Notes: a model not told the origin generated them from the sequence alone. Counted from the first letter of the stretch, positions 1 to 8,552 are shown. The stretch is DNA of 10,450 nt from Bacteroidota bacterium (GCA_015222065.1 JADFUQ010000496.1:1-10450), one strand, 5' to 3'. Made by a program: numbers and translations.

Positions 1-2738
1 CTCATAAAGGCTCCCGGAACACCATGTCCTGTACAATCTGCAGCAACAACAACAACTTTACCTTCGCGTTTTGCCATCCAGTAAAAATCACCACTTACTA
101 TATCTCTCGGTTTAAATAAGATAAAGTGGTTCGGGAAATTCTTTTCCAGGATATTTTTCGATGGCAACATGGCTCTTTGTATCCTTCTGGCATACAATAT
201 ACTATCTTCCAGTTCTTCTTTTTGTTTTCGTATCTCAGCAGTCCGTTCTAAGATAATACCTTCAAGACGAATATTCTCATTCCTAAGCCTGCGTGTGTAC
301 AAATTAACAATAATTATAATAATTATTATGGCAATTATTATATACATAATATATGCAAGAACTGTCTGGTACCATGGTGGTAATACAGTAAATGTATACA
401 AAGCCGGGATGCTTTCAATTCCAAAAGCATTTAAAGCCTGAACATGGAATATGTAATGGCCCTGCCGCAGGTTTGTAAAAGTAAAATCTGTTTTTTCATT
501 CCATCTTGTCCATTCATCAGAATATCCTTCAAGCCAATAACGGTATTGCGTAGCTTCTTCCTGCTCAAAGAAAGGTGATGCCCAGTAAAATGTAATGTTA
601 TTGTGTTTGTAATCTATCACCGGGATTAATTTCTCCGGCTGCTTTAAATCAACATATAATTGTCCATCATTTGCAACAGAATAGTTGGTTCCATAAAAGA
701 GAACAGAGTCTGCACTGATATTAACCTGACGAATTAAGGTATTATAAGGTATTGAGAAATCCTTCTCAAAGTTTCTATCATATTTATAAAGTTCATTTGA
801 TACTCCAAGCCAAACATTTCCTTTATCATCATCATAAATAGCATCAATTGATTTATTAGGAAGTCTTTTTAAAGAGAGATAAACCTGTTCATAAGTTCCT
901 CCATCCGGTCTTTTTTGTACAACCTCAACCCACTTTTTGTTTCCGTCCTGCAGGCTAAACCATAAGCAATCATCACTATCTTTTACCATCCGAAAGACCT
1001 CCTTACTTCCGTTGGAATAACCGGTACCAAAAGTCGAATCCGGTTCAAATTTTTCCTTTGTTTCGTTAAAGCTATACAGGCCTGCTGAGGTAATGAAATA
1101 TAATTTATCGTCAAGTTTTGAAATATAATTTTTATCATTCCTTGGCAATCCATCTTCACAGGTAAAAGCAGTGATAACAGTATCTCCCTTGTTTGATAAA
1201 TCCATCATTTTTACTCCATTAAATGATGTACATAACCACAACCGGTTATTATTATCCTCACAAACCCTCCTGATTTCCTGGTTGAATTTCTTTTCATACG
1301 CTTGATACCAGGTTCCATTCTTGTATTCAAGGATTATCAAACCACTGTTCATACCAAGATATATTTTGTTTCCATTTATTGATGACCCGGCCAACTCATA
1401 GATAAAGTATTTTCGTTCCTGAGGTTTGTTGCCCACTACATTTTGATCAACCAGAATCCCATCTTCTATCCCGGAGATATCATATAACCCTCCAGAACTC
1501 CCGACCAGAAGCCGTTCCGGAATCGTTCCTCCGGCATCAAATTTCATAAACGACCATGTTGCAGTATTAATATTCTTAACTTTTCGAAAGCTGACAGTTT
1601 TATCACCTTCCATAAAATATACACCTGAGTTGGTACAAACAAATATTTTTCCTTTATATTGAATAATATCATTAATAGGATCCTTAAAACCGGATAATTC
1701 AGTAAATTTGGTTAAAGGGGAATTAATTTCAAGCTTAGTAATACCAATATTCAAGGCAAGCCAAAGAGGAGATTGAGAAGGTTGTGATTGATTAACATAT
1801 GGAAAGTATACTGTTTCATCCTGTAGCCCGTTACTTTTATCAAATTTTTGGATAATCTGACCTTCCTTATCAACAATCAAAAATCCGCCATATATAGTAG
1901 CTAATCCCAACTCGTTATTTCCTAATGAAATAATCTGGTATAACACCTTTTCCTTCAGGTAATTATTAACGTCAGACGAGATGACATCATTTTCAATCTC
2001 TCCTGTTTCAGGATCATACAGAAAAATACCTTTAGCAAAAGTCCCAACCCATATTTTACTATCTGGTCCTGGGACCATTCCTGAAATATTATGAAAATGA
2101 AAGTACTCACCACCTAATGCAACTCTCAGTGTATCAGTATCTATTGTAAGAAGCCCGGCAACGAAGTCTCCGTGGTAGAGATGATTTCTTACATTAAAAC
2201 TCCAGAATCTGTCGCCAAAGTCAAACTCAGATATATTAATTATTGATATTGAATCTTTTTCAGGGGAATATTTAAAAAGTTTTTGCGGGCTGCAAAAATA
2301 TATATGATCTTCAAATAAAAATGTTTTCCACACATTATTGAAATCACGGTTTATAGTATCAATTTTGTTTGAAAGACTGATATACTGTAATTTACCAAAA
2401 TCACCCGGTTTCAGATACCCTATCTCTCCTATTGCTCCAACATATATTGTTCCATTGTTATCAATCCCTAATGATCTGACAATAGAGTTATTTGAAATCG
2501 GGATATTCCTCCAATTCACTCCATCAAATTCAAGAACCCCATTCTCTCCATTACCGAAATACATCACACCGCGATTATCCATTATAATAGCCCAGTTCTG
2601 CTCACTACCACCAGTTTCATCCGGAGAATAATTTTTCATGAAAGGCAAACCCTTTCTGTATACTTTAACAGGATCCTGTGTATAAGAAGATAGTGTAAAA
2701 AAAATAAAGACTCCAGCAATTATTACTAATCTTTTCAT
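1..2738 (-). CDS. Propeller/Y_Y_Y sensor with SpoIIE-type PP2C phosphatase domain (C-terminus beyond window)
   Basis: An open frame runs without a stop from ATG at 2738 to the left edge (912 full codons), so the gene is partial. Residues 1-21 are a Sec signal peptide (MKR, then a hydrophobic run ending SSYTQ). Residues about 40-690 hold Reg_prop-like propeller blades, for example NNNRLWLCTSFNGV and DDKGNVWLGVSNELY. A Y_Y_Y domain follows at about 709-785 (YRYWLEGYSDEWTRW), then one very Ile-rich transmembrane helix (about 793-813) and a charged coiled-coil linker (815-858). The SpoIIE/PP2C domain starts near 847 (SILYARRIQRAMLP) and shows the expected acidic metal-ligand motifs SGDFYW (D884) and AADCTGHGVPGAFM (D901). 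Family knowledge places the propeller in the periplasm and the Ser/Thr phosphatase in the cytoplasm, usually acting on an anti-sigma-antagonist-like or other phosphoprotein. The ligand and target cannot be read here. No HAMP or kinase domain is present. It is divergent from the C25 protease gene. About 170-200 residues of the phosphatase domain should lie outside the window. Confidence 0.93.
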   Translation of the reverse strand, partial: MKRLVIIAGVFIFFTLSSYTQDPVKVYRKGLPFMKNYSPDETGGSEQNWAIIMDNRGVMYFGNGENGVLEFDGVNWRNIPISNNSIVRSLGIDNNGTIYVGAIGEIGYLKPGDFGKLQYISLSNKIDTINRDFNNVWKTFLFEDHIYFCSPQKLFKYSPEKDSISIINISEFDFGDRFWSFNVRNHLYHGDFVAGLLTIDTDTLRVALGGEYFHFHNISGMVPGPDSKIWVGTFAKGIFLYDPETGEIENDVISSDVNNYLKEKVLYQIISLGNNELGLATIYGGFLIVDKEGQIIQKFDKSNGLQDETVYFPYVNQSQPSQSPLWLALNIGITKLEINSPLTKFTELSGFKDPINDIIQYKGKIFVCTNSGVYFMEGDKTVSFRKVKNINTATWSFMKFDAGGTIPERLLVGSSGGLYDISGIEDGILVDQNVVGNKPQERKYFIYELAGSSINGNKIYLGMNSGLIILEYKNGTWYQAYEKKFNQEIRRVCEDNNNRLWLCTSFNGVKMMDLSNKGDTVITAFTCEDGLPRNDKNYISKLDDKLYFITSAGLYSFNETKEKFEPDSTFGTGYSNGSKEVFRMVKDSDDCLWFSLQDGNKKWVEVVQKRPDGGTYEQVYLSLKRLPNKSIDAIYDDDKGNVWLGVSNELYKYDRNFEKDFSIPYNTLIRQVNISADSVLFYGTNYSVANDGQLYVDLKQPEKLIPVIDYKHNNITFYWASPFFEQEEATQYRYWLEGYSDEWTRWNEKTDFTFTNLRQGHYIFHVQALNAFGIESIPALYTFTVLPPWYQTVLAYIMYIIIAIIIIIIIVNLYTRRLRNENIRLEGIILERTAEIRKQKEELEDSILYARRIQRAMLPSKNILEKNFPNHFILFKPRDIVSGDFYWMAKREGKVVVVAADCTGHGVPGAFM

Positions 2739-2776
2739 GAGGTGAGGTTGAACCAGTAATTATAATAACATCATTG

Positions 2777-2784
2777 CAAATTTA
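2777..2784 (-). promoter_or_regulatory. Candidate Bacteroidota -7 box for the propeller/phosphatase gene
   Basis: On the minus strand this reads TAAATTTG followed by C, a full match to the TAnnTTTGY -7 consensus of Bacteroidota. It lies 38 bp upstream of the ATG at 2738, which implies a leader of about 30 nt. No good TTTG/TTG -33 element is seen at the usual spacing (a TTG lies only 9 bp upstream), so this is a motif match only. Confidence 0.4.
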
Positions 2785-2832
2785 GCCTAATAACAATAAG
2801 GAAAAATTTATTATATTTAAATTTTACTAGCA

Positions 2833-2840
2833 CAAATATA
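2833..2840 (-). promoter_or_regulatory. Second candidate -7 box in the divergent spacer
   Basis: The minus strand reads TATATTTG followed by T, also a full TAnnTTTGY match, about 95 bp upstream of the start at 2738. The -33 region is not convincing. The spacer is AT-rich, so a chance match is possible. On the plus strand the best box for the protease gene is TATATTTA at 2812-2819 (7 of 8 positions), which I regard as too weak to list separately. Confidence 0.25.
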
Positions 2841-2873
2841 ATCAACTTCTTTGTTAATAGTAACGGGTTAATA

Positions 2874-5800
2874 ATGAGGGTTAAAAAAATTATTGGGTTT
2901 CAGTTACTTTTTTTCTGTTTGTTTGTTTGGAATAATTATGCCCAAATTTCGACCAGAGTAAACCTTATTCCTGAAGCAAACAGTTTGAATATTATATCAA
3001 ATGATATAAACTCCCTCAAAATACAATTTAAATTATCCTCGTATGATCTTCTTCCCGTGAGCACCAGTGAAGGAGGCTTTATAAGATTGATTGTTAAAGG
3101 TTTTCAGACAAACTATAATGAAGGACTACCGGAATTACCGGAATTGAACAAATTAATAAATATCCCGGCAGGGGCAGAAATAAGAATAGTACTAAAATCG
3201 GTAAAAGAGAAAGAAATTCCACTGGCACAATACGGTATATATACTAAAATATTTCCATCACAGCCATCCAGACAAAAGCAAATAGTTACAGATAGTATTG
3301 AATTTTTATATAACAAAGCATTTTATTCTCTTGACAGGTTCAATAAGGATAAACTTGTTGAAGTAGAAGAAATAGGAAATATCCGGGGACGAAGAATAGC
3401 GGGATTACAAATCTCTCCATTTCGGTATAATCCTGTTTCCAATATATTGAAAGTTATTTATGAAGCTGATATTGAAATTATTTTTGAGAATCCCGATATT
3501 GAGCAGGATAAATTGTTAAAAAATAAATATAAAAGCCGGGAATTTGAAAAAACCTTCCTGAAAATACTTAACTACGAAACTGAGGGGGCAAAAAGTCCGG
3601 AGGTTGAAAAACCTGTTAGATATGTCATCCTTTCAGATACGATATTTCATGATATTCTTCAACCTTTTATCAAATGGAAAACACGGAAGGGATTTAATGT
3701 CATTGAGTTATACACCGGGGAAAATGGTGCAGGCACTACACGGGAGGAATTGAAGGATACACTGAAAGGAATTTATATTTCTGCCACACCTGATGATCCT
3801 GCTCCAACATTTTTATTGATCGTAGGCGATGTTGAACAAATACCCACATCTCAAGCCTCTGGCCAGATAACTGATCTTTACTATGCGGAATATGACGGTG
3901 GTGATGACTATCTGCCGGATGTTTTCTACGGCCGTCTTTCAGCCAGGGACACATCGGAGCTTATCCCGCAAATTGACAAGATCATGGAATATGAACAATA
4001 TCTATTCCCCGACCCTTCATTTCTTGATGAGGCAGTGATGATTGCAGGTGTAGATGATACCTATGCTTCAACCCGGGGAAATGGCCAGATCAATTACGGA
4101 ACCCACTACTATTTCAACCCTGCTCATGGCATCAACTCTCATACATATCTTTACCCCGAGTCAGGGAGCAGTGCTGATAGTATAATAAAAAATATCAGCG
4201 ACGGTGTTGGGTTTGTGAATTATACAGGGCATGGGGAATACAACCGGTGGTTAAGCCCAGAATTTCATATTAATGATATTGACAGCCTCAATAATTTGAG
4301 TAAATATCCTTTAATGATCGGTAATGGTTGCTCTACTGCAACTTTCAATCTTGATAATTGTTTAGCTGAAGCACTTGTCAGGGCAGAAGGAAAAGGAGCA
4401 CTTGGATATATCGGGTGTACAAACGACTCATACTGGGATGAAGACTTTTACTGGGCTGTTGGTATTGGGCCCATATCAGCTAATCCTTTATATGCAGAAA
4501 CCGGATTGGGAATGTACGACCGCGCATTTCATGATAACGGAGAACCGGAAACAGACTGGTACATAACACAGGGGCAAATGACGTACGCCGGGAACCTTGC
4601 AGTAACAGAAAGTAATTCAAGGTACACAAAATATTACTGGGAGGTATATACCCTGTTAGGCGATCCGTCATTAATGGTATATTTTTCTGTTCCTGATTCG
4701 ATGATAGTAACTGTACCTGACACATTGCCTGTTGGTATTTATAATCTTCATTTTCAATGCGAACAAAATGCTTATGCTGCTCTTTCAATTGACGGTAAAT
4801 TACTGGATGCTACTTATACTGATGCATCAGGTGTTGCTATTCTCGAGTTTCTGCCTGTTGACTCTGTAAAACTTGCTGAACTGGTAATTACCAAACAAAA
4901 TCGAAGACCATTTATTGACACTATGAGCATTGTCGCAGATTATGGCCCTTACATTACTTATAAAGACCACATTCTGGAAGACACTGCCGGAAATTACGAT
5001 CACATAGCTGATTACGGTGAAACTATAGGAATTACAATTACTATAGAAAATGCCGGTCCTGAAAATGCCGGCAATGTAATGGTAAAATTATCTGCAGCCG
5101 ATCCATTTGTTCAGGTTTTGGATAGTCTCGAAGCATTCGGGACAGTGAATGCATACACCGATTCAACTATTCAATATGCCTTTGAGATTAAAATAAAGGA
5201 TAGCATTCCGGATCATCATTTAACGACTATGCATCTGAGAATTACTGACCTGGCTGGGAATATCTGGAATGCCTATTTCAGGATAGAGTTAAATGCTCCG
5301 GTATTGGAAATTGGTAAGATAAAAGTATTGGATATGGCAGAAGGAAATGGGAATTATAAGCTTGACCCCGGAGAAAAAGCTGATATCCAGGTTGAGATAT
5401 CTAATGAAGGACATAGCAGTGCTTATAACCTCATTAGTTCACTTATTACATCAAACAGTTATGTTACTATTCAAAATGAAACATTTAACATTACTGAACT
5501 TAAGGAATCGGAAACGAAATATGCATTATTCACCGTAGAGATCGATCCTTCAGCTCCCCAGGGGACAATTGCAAAATTTAACCTTAGTTCCGGTTCAGGG
5601 AACTATTCAGCCAAAGACTCATTCAATCTTCACATAGGATTAATATATGAAAGTTTCGAAAGCGGTGACTTCTATCAGTATAACTGGAAAAACGATAGTT
5701 TGTATCCCTGGACAATCGTTTCTTCTGATCCTTATGAAGGAAGTTTTACCGCACAATCAGGTTCCATCAGTCATAACCAGAAATCGGAACTGTCCATGTC

Positions 5801-6986
5801 ACTTGAAATATTTGTTGATGATACTATCTCGTTTTACCGGAAGATCTCATCTGAAAATGATTACGATTTTCTGAGATTTTATATTGATTCTGTCCTTATT
5901 GGAGCGTGGTCAGGCGTGAGTGACTGGACACTGCAGGAGTATCCTCTTTCCACCGGCGACCATACACTTCAGTGGATCTATCAGAAAGACATATCGGTAA
6001 GCGACCCAAAAGACAAAGCATGGATCGACTTTATTGTCTTCCCCGAATATACCTTTACTCAGTTCAATATCGGTCCAAGCAAACTGATAGCCCCGGTATC
6101 AGGTCTGAACCTTACCAATAGTGAAGATGTTATTGTGGAAATAAAGAACTTTGGCTCAGTACCTGTTGACTCATTGTATGTAGGATATAAGGTTGATGGT
6201 GTATATAAAGCTATTGACACAGTACGCTCTGTTTTAGGTCCTTACGGCTCATTGCAACATACATTTTCAATTCCTGCCGATCTTTCACTGTTCAAAGAAT
6301 ACAGGTTTGAAATCTATACGAATCTTGCCGAAGATGATTTCCGTGGAAACGATACCCTAACAGTAATAGTTGAAAATATACCAACCATTGATGTTGGTGT
6401 ATTGTCTTTTGCATCACCGGTGCAGAAAACCAATTATTCGAATGAGGAACCGGTTAGCATATGGATTGGAAATTTGGGAACAATTACTGTATCAGAATTC
6501 CCGGTGTTTTATTCAATAAATGATTCCATCCTAACCAACGATTTCGTTGATACACTTATTTCTGCAGGTGACAGTATTCTTTTTACATTTTCTTCACCTG
6601 CCGATCTGTCTGATATTCAATCATATGCTATCTCGGGCTACACGCAATTAGACGAAGATACTATCTACACTAACGACTCTGTCTTTATTACAATTAATCA
6701 CCATACAAATCTTAAGCAGGTACCATTTAATTGGCTTACAGAGATAAATTTATTTCCAAATCCAGCGAGAGATTTCCTCAATCTTTCGGTTAAAACAACT
6801 GATGAAGGAGAATTTATAGTTAAAATAATGAATCTTACCGGACAAGTAATTTTAGAAAAAAAATATTATGTTCAGGAAGGATTTCAAACAATAAACATAC
6901 CGGTAAATACTTTAATCCCTGGACCTTACCTTTTTTCTATCCATGTTGATGAAAATGTAGTGGTTTACCGGATCTTTAAACAATAA
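2874..6986 (+). CDS. Secreted gingipain-family (C25) cysteine protease with T9SS type A sorting domain
   Basis: A 1370-residue secreted protease. Residues 1-23 are a signal peptide with likely cleavage YA|Q. Residues about 25-240 resemble a C25 propeptide. The C25 catalytic domain spans about 249-605 and carries the His (H453 in NYTGHGEYNRW) and Cys (C486 in IGNGCSTATF) of the family. The 33-residue His-Cys spacing equals that of gingipain R as I remember it (H211/C244). The domain ends at LLGDPSLMVYF. Two CARDB-like repeats follow (about 694-800 and 808-912), each with a GNY..D.GE signature. Next is a jelly-roll/cleaved-adhesin-like module (925-1059, starting YESFESGDF), then two related stalk repeats (1064-1175 and 1176-1278). 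A T9SS type A sorting domain closes the protein (about 1291-1370, starting INLFPNPARDFLNL), predicting export across the outer membrane and surface attachment or release. Substrate specificity cannot be inferred. ATG 2874 is chosen because it directly precedes the signal peptide. The next gene begins 19 bp downstream. Confidence 0.95.
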   Translation: MRVKKIIGFQLLFFCLFVWNNYAQISTRVNLIPEANSLNIISNDINSLKIQFKLSSYDLLPVSTSEGGFIRLIVKGFQTNYNEGLPELPELNKLINIPAGAEIRIVLKSVKEKEIPLAQYGIYTKIFPSQPSRQKQIVTDSIEFLYNKAFYSLDRFNKDKLVEVEEIGNIRGRRIAGLQISPFRYNPVSNILKVIYEADIEIIFENPDIEQDKLLKNKYKSREFEKTFLKILNYETEGAKSPEVEKPVRYVILSDTIFHDILQPFIKWKTRKGFNVIELYTGENGAGTTREELKDTLKGIYISATPDDPAPTFLLIVGDVEQIPTSQASGQITDLYYAEYDGGDDYLPDVFYGRLSARDTSELIPQIDKIMEYEQYLFPDPSFLDEAVMIAGVDDTYASTRGNGQINYGTHYYFNPAHGINSHTYLYPESGSSADSIIKNISDGVGFVNYTGHGEYNRWLSPEFHINDIDSLNNLSKYPLMIGNGCSTATFNLDNCLAEALVRAEGKGALGYIGCTNDSYWDEDFYWAVGIGPISANPLYAETGLGMYDRAFHDNGEPETDWYITQGQMTYAGNLAVTESNSRYTKYYWEVYTLLGDPSLMVYFSVPDSMIVTVPDTLPVGIYNLHFQCEQNAYAALSIDGKLLDATYTDASGVAILEFLPVDSVKLAELVITKQNRRPFIDTMSIVADYGPYITYKDHILEDTAGNYDHIADYGETIGITITIENAGPENAGNVMVKLSAADPFVQVLDSLEAFGTVNAYTDSTIQYAFEIKIKDSIPDHHLTTMHLRITDLAGNIWNAYFRIELNAPVLEIGKIKVLDMAEGNGNYKLDPGEKADIQVEISNEGHSSAYNLISSLITSNSYVTIQNETFNITELKESETKYALFTVEIDPSAPQGTIAKFNLSSGSGNYSAKDSFNLHIGLIYESFESGDFYQYNWKNDSLYPWTIVSSDPYEGSFTAQSGSISHNQKSELSMSLEIFVDDTISFYRKISSENDYDFLRFYIDSVLIGAWSGVSDWTLQEYPLSTGDHTLQWIYQKDISVSDPKDKAWIDFIVFPEYTFTQFNIGPSKLIAPVSGLNLTNSEDVIVEIKNFGSVPVDSLYVGYKVDGVYKAIDTVRSVLGPYGSLQHTFSIPADLSLFKEYRFEIYTNLAEDDFRGNDTLTVIVENIPTIDVGVLSFASPVQKTNYSNEEPVSIWIGNLGTITVSEFPVFYSINDSILTNDFVDTLISAGDSILFTFSSPADLSDIQSYAISGYTQLDEDTIYTNDSVFITINHHTNLKQVPFNWLTEINLFPNPARDFLNLSVKTTDEGEFIVKIMNLTGQVILEKKYYVQEGFQTINIPVNTLIPGPYLFSIHVDENVVVYRIFKQ

Positions 6987-7005
6987 ATCAAATAACTATT
7001 TCTTT

Positions 7006-7695
7006 ATGAAAACACTTGGATTATTAGGAGGAATGAGCTGGGAATCAACCAGTACATATTATTCAATTATCAACAGGAGAATCCGGGAAAAACTCGGGGG
7101 TACTCATTCATCCGGTTGCCTGATTTATTCATTCGATTTTAATGAGATAGAAAAGCTGCAAAATAATAATTCGTGGAATCTGTTAACTGAAAAACTCTCT
7201 GATGCAGCCATTAAATTGTATGAAGCAGGCGCTGAAGGTATTCTAATCTGCTCGAATACTATGCATAAAATTGCTGATGAGATTAGTAAGAATATTAGTA
7301 TTCCTTTACTTCATATCGTATTGATAGTATCTGAGGAGATTAGTAAAACAGGCTATTCGAAAATTGGTCTGTTAGGTACAAAGTACACTATGAATGATGA
7401 ACTATATTTTCGTATAATGAAAAAGAATAATATCGACCTTCTTGTTCCCGGAACAGAAGACCAGAATGAAATGCACCGGATTATTTTTGAAGAATTAGTA
7501 AAAGGTGTCCTGAGTGAAACTTCAAGAAAAAAAGTTCTCAGAATGATCGATCATTTATCAGCCGGTGGAGCAGAAGGAATAATCCTTGGATGTACCGAAA
7601 TCCCACTTCTCATTAAACAGAAGGATACAAATCTGCCTCTTTTTGATACTACCAGCATCCATGCATTAGCAGCTGCTGATTGGTCAGTCGGATGA
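7006..7695 (+). CDS. Aspartate/glutamate racemase family protein
   Basis: A 229-residue cytoplasmic enzyme of the Asp/Glu/hydantoin racemase superfamily, the usual length for the aspartate-racemase branch. The N-terminus has the family signature GLLGGMSWEST (residues 5-15). The two catalytic cysteines of PLP-independent racemases are present: C82 in LICSNTMHK and C196 in ILGCTEIPLL. Having both cysteines supports an active two-base enzyme that interconverts L and D forms of an acidic amino acid. The true substrate (Asp, Glu or a broader range) cannot be fixed from sequence, so no symbol is given. Murein MurI is less likely because the GLLGGMSWEST start is typical of the aspartate racemase/YgeA group. 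The 19-bp gap after the protease gene has no terminator-like hairpin, which suggests co-transcription. A functional link between the two genes is not evident. A long dyad repeat begins 9 bp after the stop. Confidence 0.9.
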   Translation: MKTLGLLGGMSWESTSTYYSIINRRIREKLGGTHSSGCLIYSFDFNEIEKLQNNNSWNLLTEKLSDAAIKLYEAGAEGILICSNTMHKIADEISKNISIPLLHIVLIVSEEISKTGYSKIGLLGTKYTMNDELYFRIMKKNNIDLLVPGTEDQNEMHRIIFEELVKGVLSETSRKKVLRMIDHLSAGGAEGIILGCTEIPLLIKQKDTNLPLFDTTSIHALAAADWSVG

Positions 7696-7703
7696 ATAAG
7701 AAC

Positions 7704-7818
7704 TAACCGCAGAGGTCGCAGAGAAGGCGCAAAGTTCGCATAAGAATATATTGAAGACATCATACAATACATATTTTACTTTGCGCTCTTAGCGCATCCT
7801 TAGCGTACTTGGCGGTTA
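7704..7818. repeat. Dyad repeat built of 9-bp CGCNNAGNN units
   Basis: A 115-bp inverted repeat fills the start of the racemase-HD gene spacer. The left arm (7704-7745) is TAAC, two 9-bp units, GG, then two more 9-bp units: CGCAGAGGT, CGCAGAGAA, CGCAAAGTT, CGCATAAGA. The right arm, read on the minus strand from 7818 to 7777, has the same plan: TAAC, CGCCAAGTA, CGCTAAGGA, a 2-bp insert, CGCTAAGAG, CGCAAAGTA. Mirror positions sum to 15522 throughout, so the arms pair without indels, with about 28 of 42 positions matching. A 31-bp AT-rich loop separates them. Similar ACCGCAGAG-type repeats are, from memory, common between genes in environmental Bacteroidota. The function is unknown. It could fold in RNA and act as a 3' end for the racemase transcript. 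Confidence 0.8.
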
Positions 7819-7911
7819 ATTCTTTAATAAATGAGTAAGTAACTTTTAACATATAACGAATAACACTATAATAATGGAAAGATAAGACAAATGCATATTG
7901 GATTACACAAT

Positions 7912-7929
7912 ATTCCAATTATTCCAATT
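7912..7929. repeat. Two tandem copies of ATTCCAATT
   Basis: A perfect 9-bp tandem duplication 38 bp upstream of the HD-domain gene. Its TCCAAT (7914-7919) can also pair with ATTGGA at 7897-7902 across an 11-nt loop. It may be chance in an AT-rich spacer or part of a leader structure. Confidence 0.5.
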
Positions 7930-7967
7930 TTTATATATTGCACTGAATAACCAAATACTTTACAAAT

Positions 7968-8552
7968 ATGGAAGAAAAAATACCTGCAAGAGATGAAGCA
8001 TGGATACTTTTCAAAAAGTATAATGAATCTGAGAGTCTTACAAAACATGCACTGGCTGTAGAAGGTGTAATGCGGTATATGGCAAGAAAGTATGGGGAAG
8101 ATGAAGAAAAATGGGGCATAGTCGGATTGGTGCATGACCTTGATTATGAAAAATTCCCTGATCAACATTGCCAAAAAACTGAAGAGATACTTAAAGAAAA
8201 CAGATGGCCGGAGGAATTGATACGCGCAGTTTTAAGCCATGGCTGGCAAATTGTAACCGATATCGAACCTAAAAGCCTGATGGAAAAAACATTATATGCC
8301 ATTGATGAACTTACAGGATTAGTTGTAACATCTGCTCTTGTAAGGCCATCACGCAGTGTTCTTGATATGAAGGCAAAATCGGTAAAAAAGAAATGGAAAG
8401 ATAAACGATTTGCAGCAGGAGTTAACCGGTCGGTAATTGAAAAAGGAGCTGAACTATTAAATATCGAACTATCAGAATTAATAACTGATACAATTATGGG
8501 AATGCGCGAAGTTGCCGAAGAGATTGGTTTGAAAGGGAATCCTGTTGAGTAG
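7968..8552 (+). CDS. HD-domain phosphohydrolase family protein
   Basis: A 194-residue soluble protein with a single HD domain. The metal-binding pattern is complete: H27 (KHALAVE), H56-D57 (GLVHDLDYEKFP), H91 (VLSHGW) and D113 (YAIDELTGLV). These are the ligands of the HD superfamily, whose members hydrolyse phosphate esters such as nucleotides. The arrangement resembles the small HDIG-type proteins often annotated as hydrolase or phosphohydrolase of unknown substrate. No ACT, TGS, RelA or GGDEF partner domain is present, and there is no signal peptide or membrane segment. The Lys-rich stretch near 130-145 and the C-terminal helix are typical of this small-HD group. ATG 7968 is chosen because it opens the conserved helix ahead of H27; the upstream spacer has no Shine-Dalgarno sequence. 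It sits alone between two repeat-bearing spacers, so the neighbourhood does not reveal its substrate. Confidence 0.85.
   Translation: MEEKIPARDEAWILFKKYNESESLTKHALAVEGVMRYMARKYGEDEEKWGIVGLVHDLDYEKFPDQHCQKTEEILKENRWPEELIRAVLSHGWQIVTDIEPKSLMEKTLYAIDELTGLVVTSALVRPSRSVLDMKAKSVKKKWKDKRFAAGVNRSVIEKGAELLNIELSELITDTIMGMREVAEEIGLKGNPVE

Noticed and set aside
169..441. Open frame on the plus strand with a hydrophobic Ile-rich stretch
   Set aside because: It is antisense to the transmembrane helix and coiled coil of the minus-strand sensor gene; the hydrophobicity comes from AT-rich codons read backwards.
2338..2631. Plus-strand open frame of 97 codons
   Set aside because: It lies fully opposite the first propeller blades of the minus-strand gene, which has recognisable domains, and it has no motif of its own.
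2874..2945. Lipoprotein signal for the C25 protease (Cys at residue 15)
   Set aside because: The Cys sits inside the hydrophobic core (LLFFCLF) without a lipobox; a YA|Q signal peptidase I site fits better.
2874..6986. Naming the protease as an Arg- or Lys-gingipain
   Set aside because: Only the catalytic pair and domain family are supported; specificity residues cannot be aligned by eye.
6987..7005. Terminator between the protease and racemase genes
   Set aside because: The 19-bp gap has no inverted repeat or T-run of terminator type.
7866..8174. Minus-strand open frame rich in Phe, Ile and Cys
   Set aside because: It overlaps the HD-domain gene antisense, including the conserved HD motif, and has no recognisable domain.
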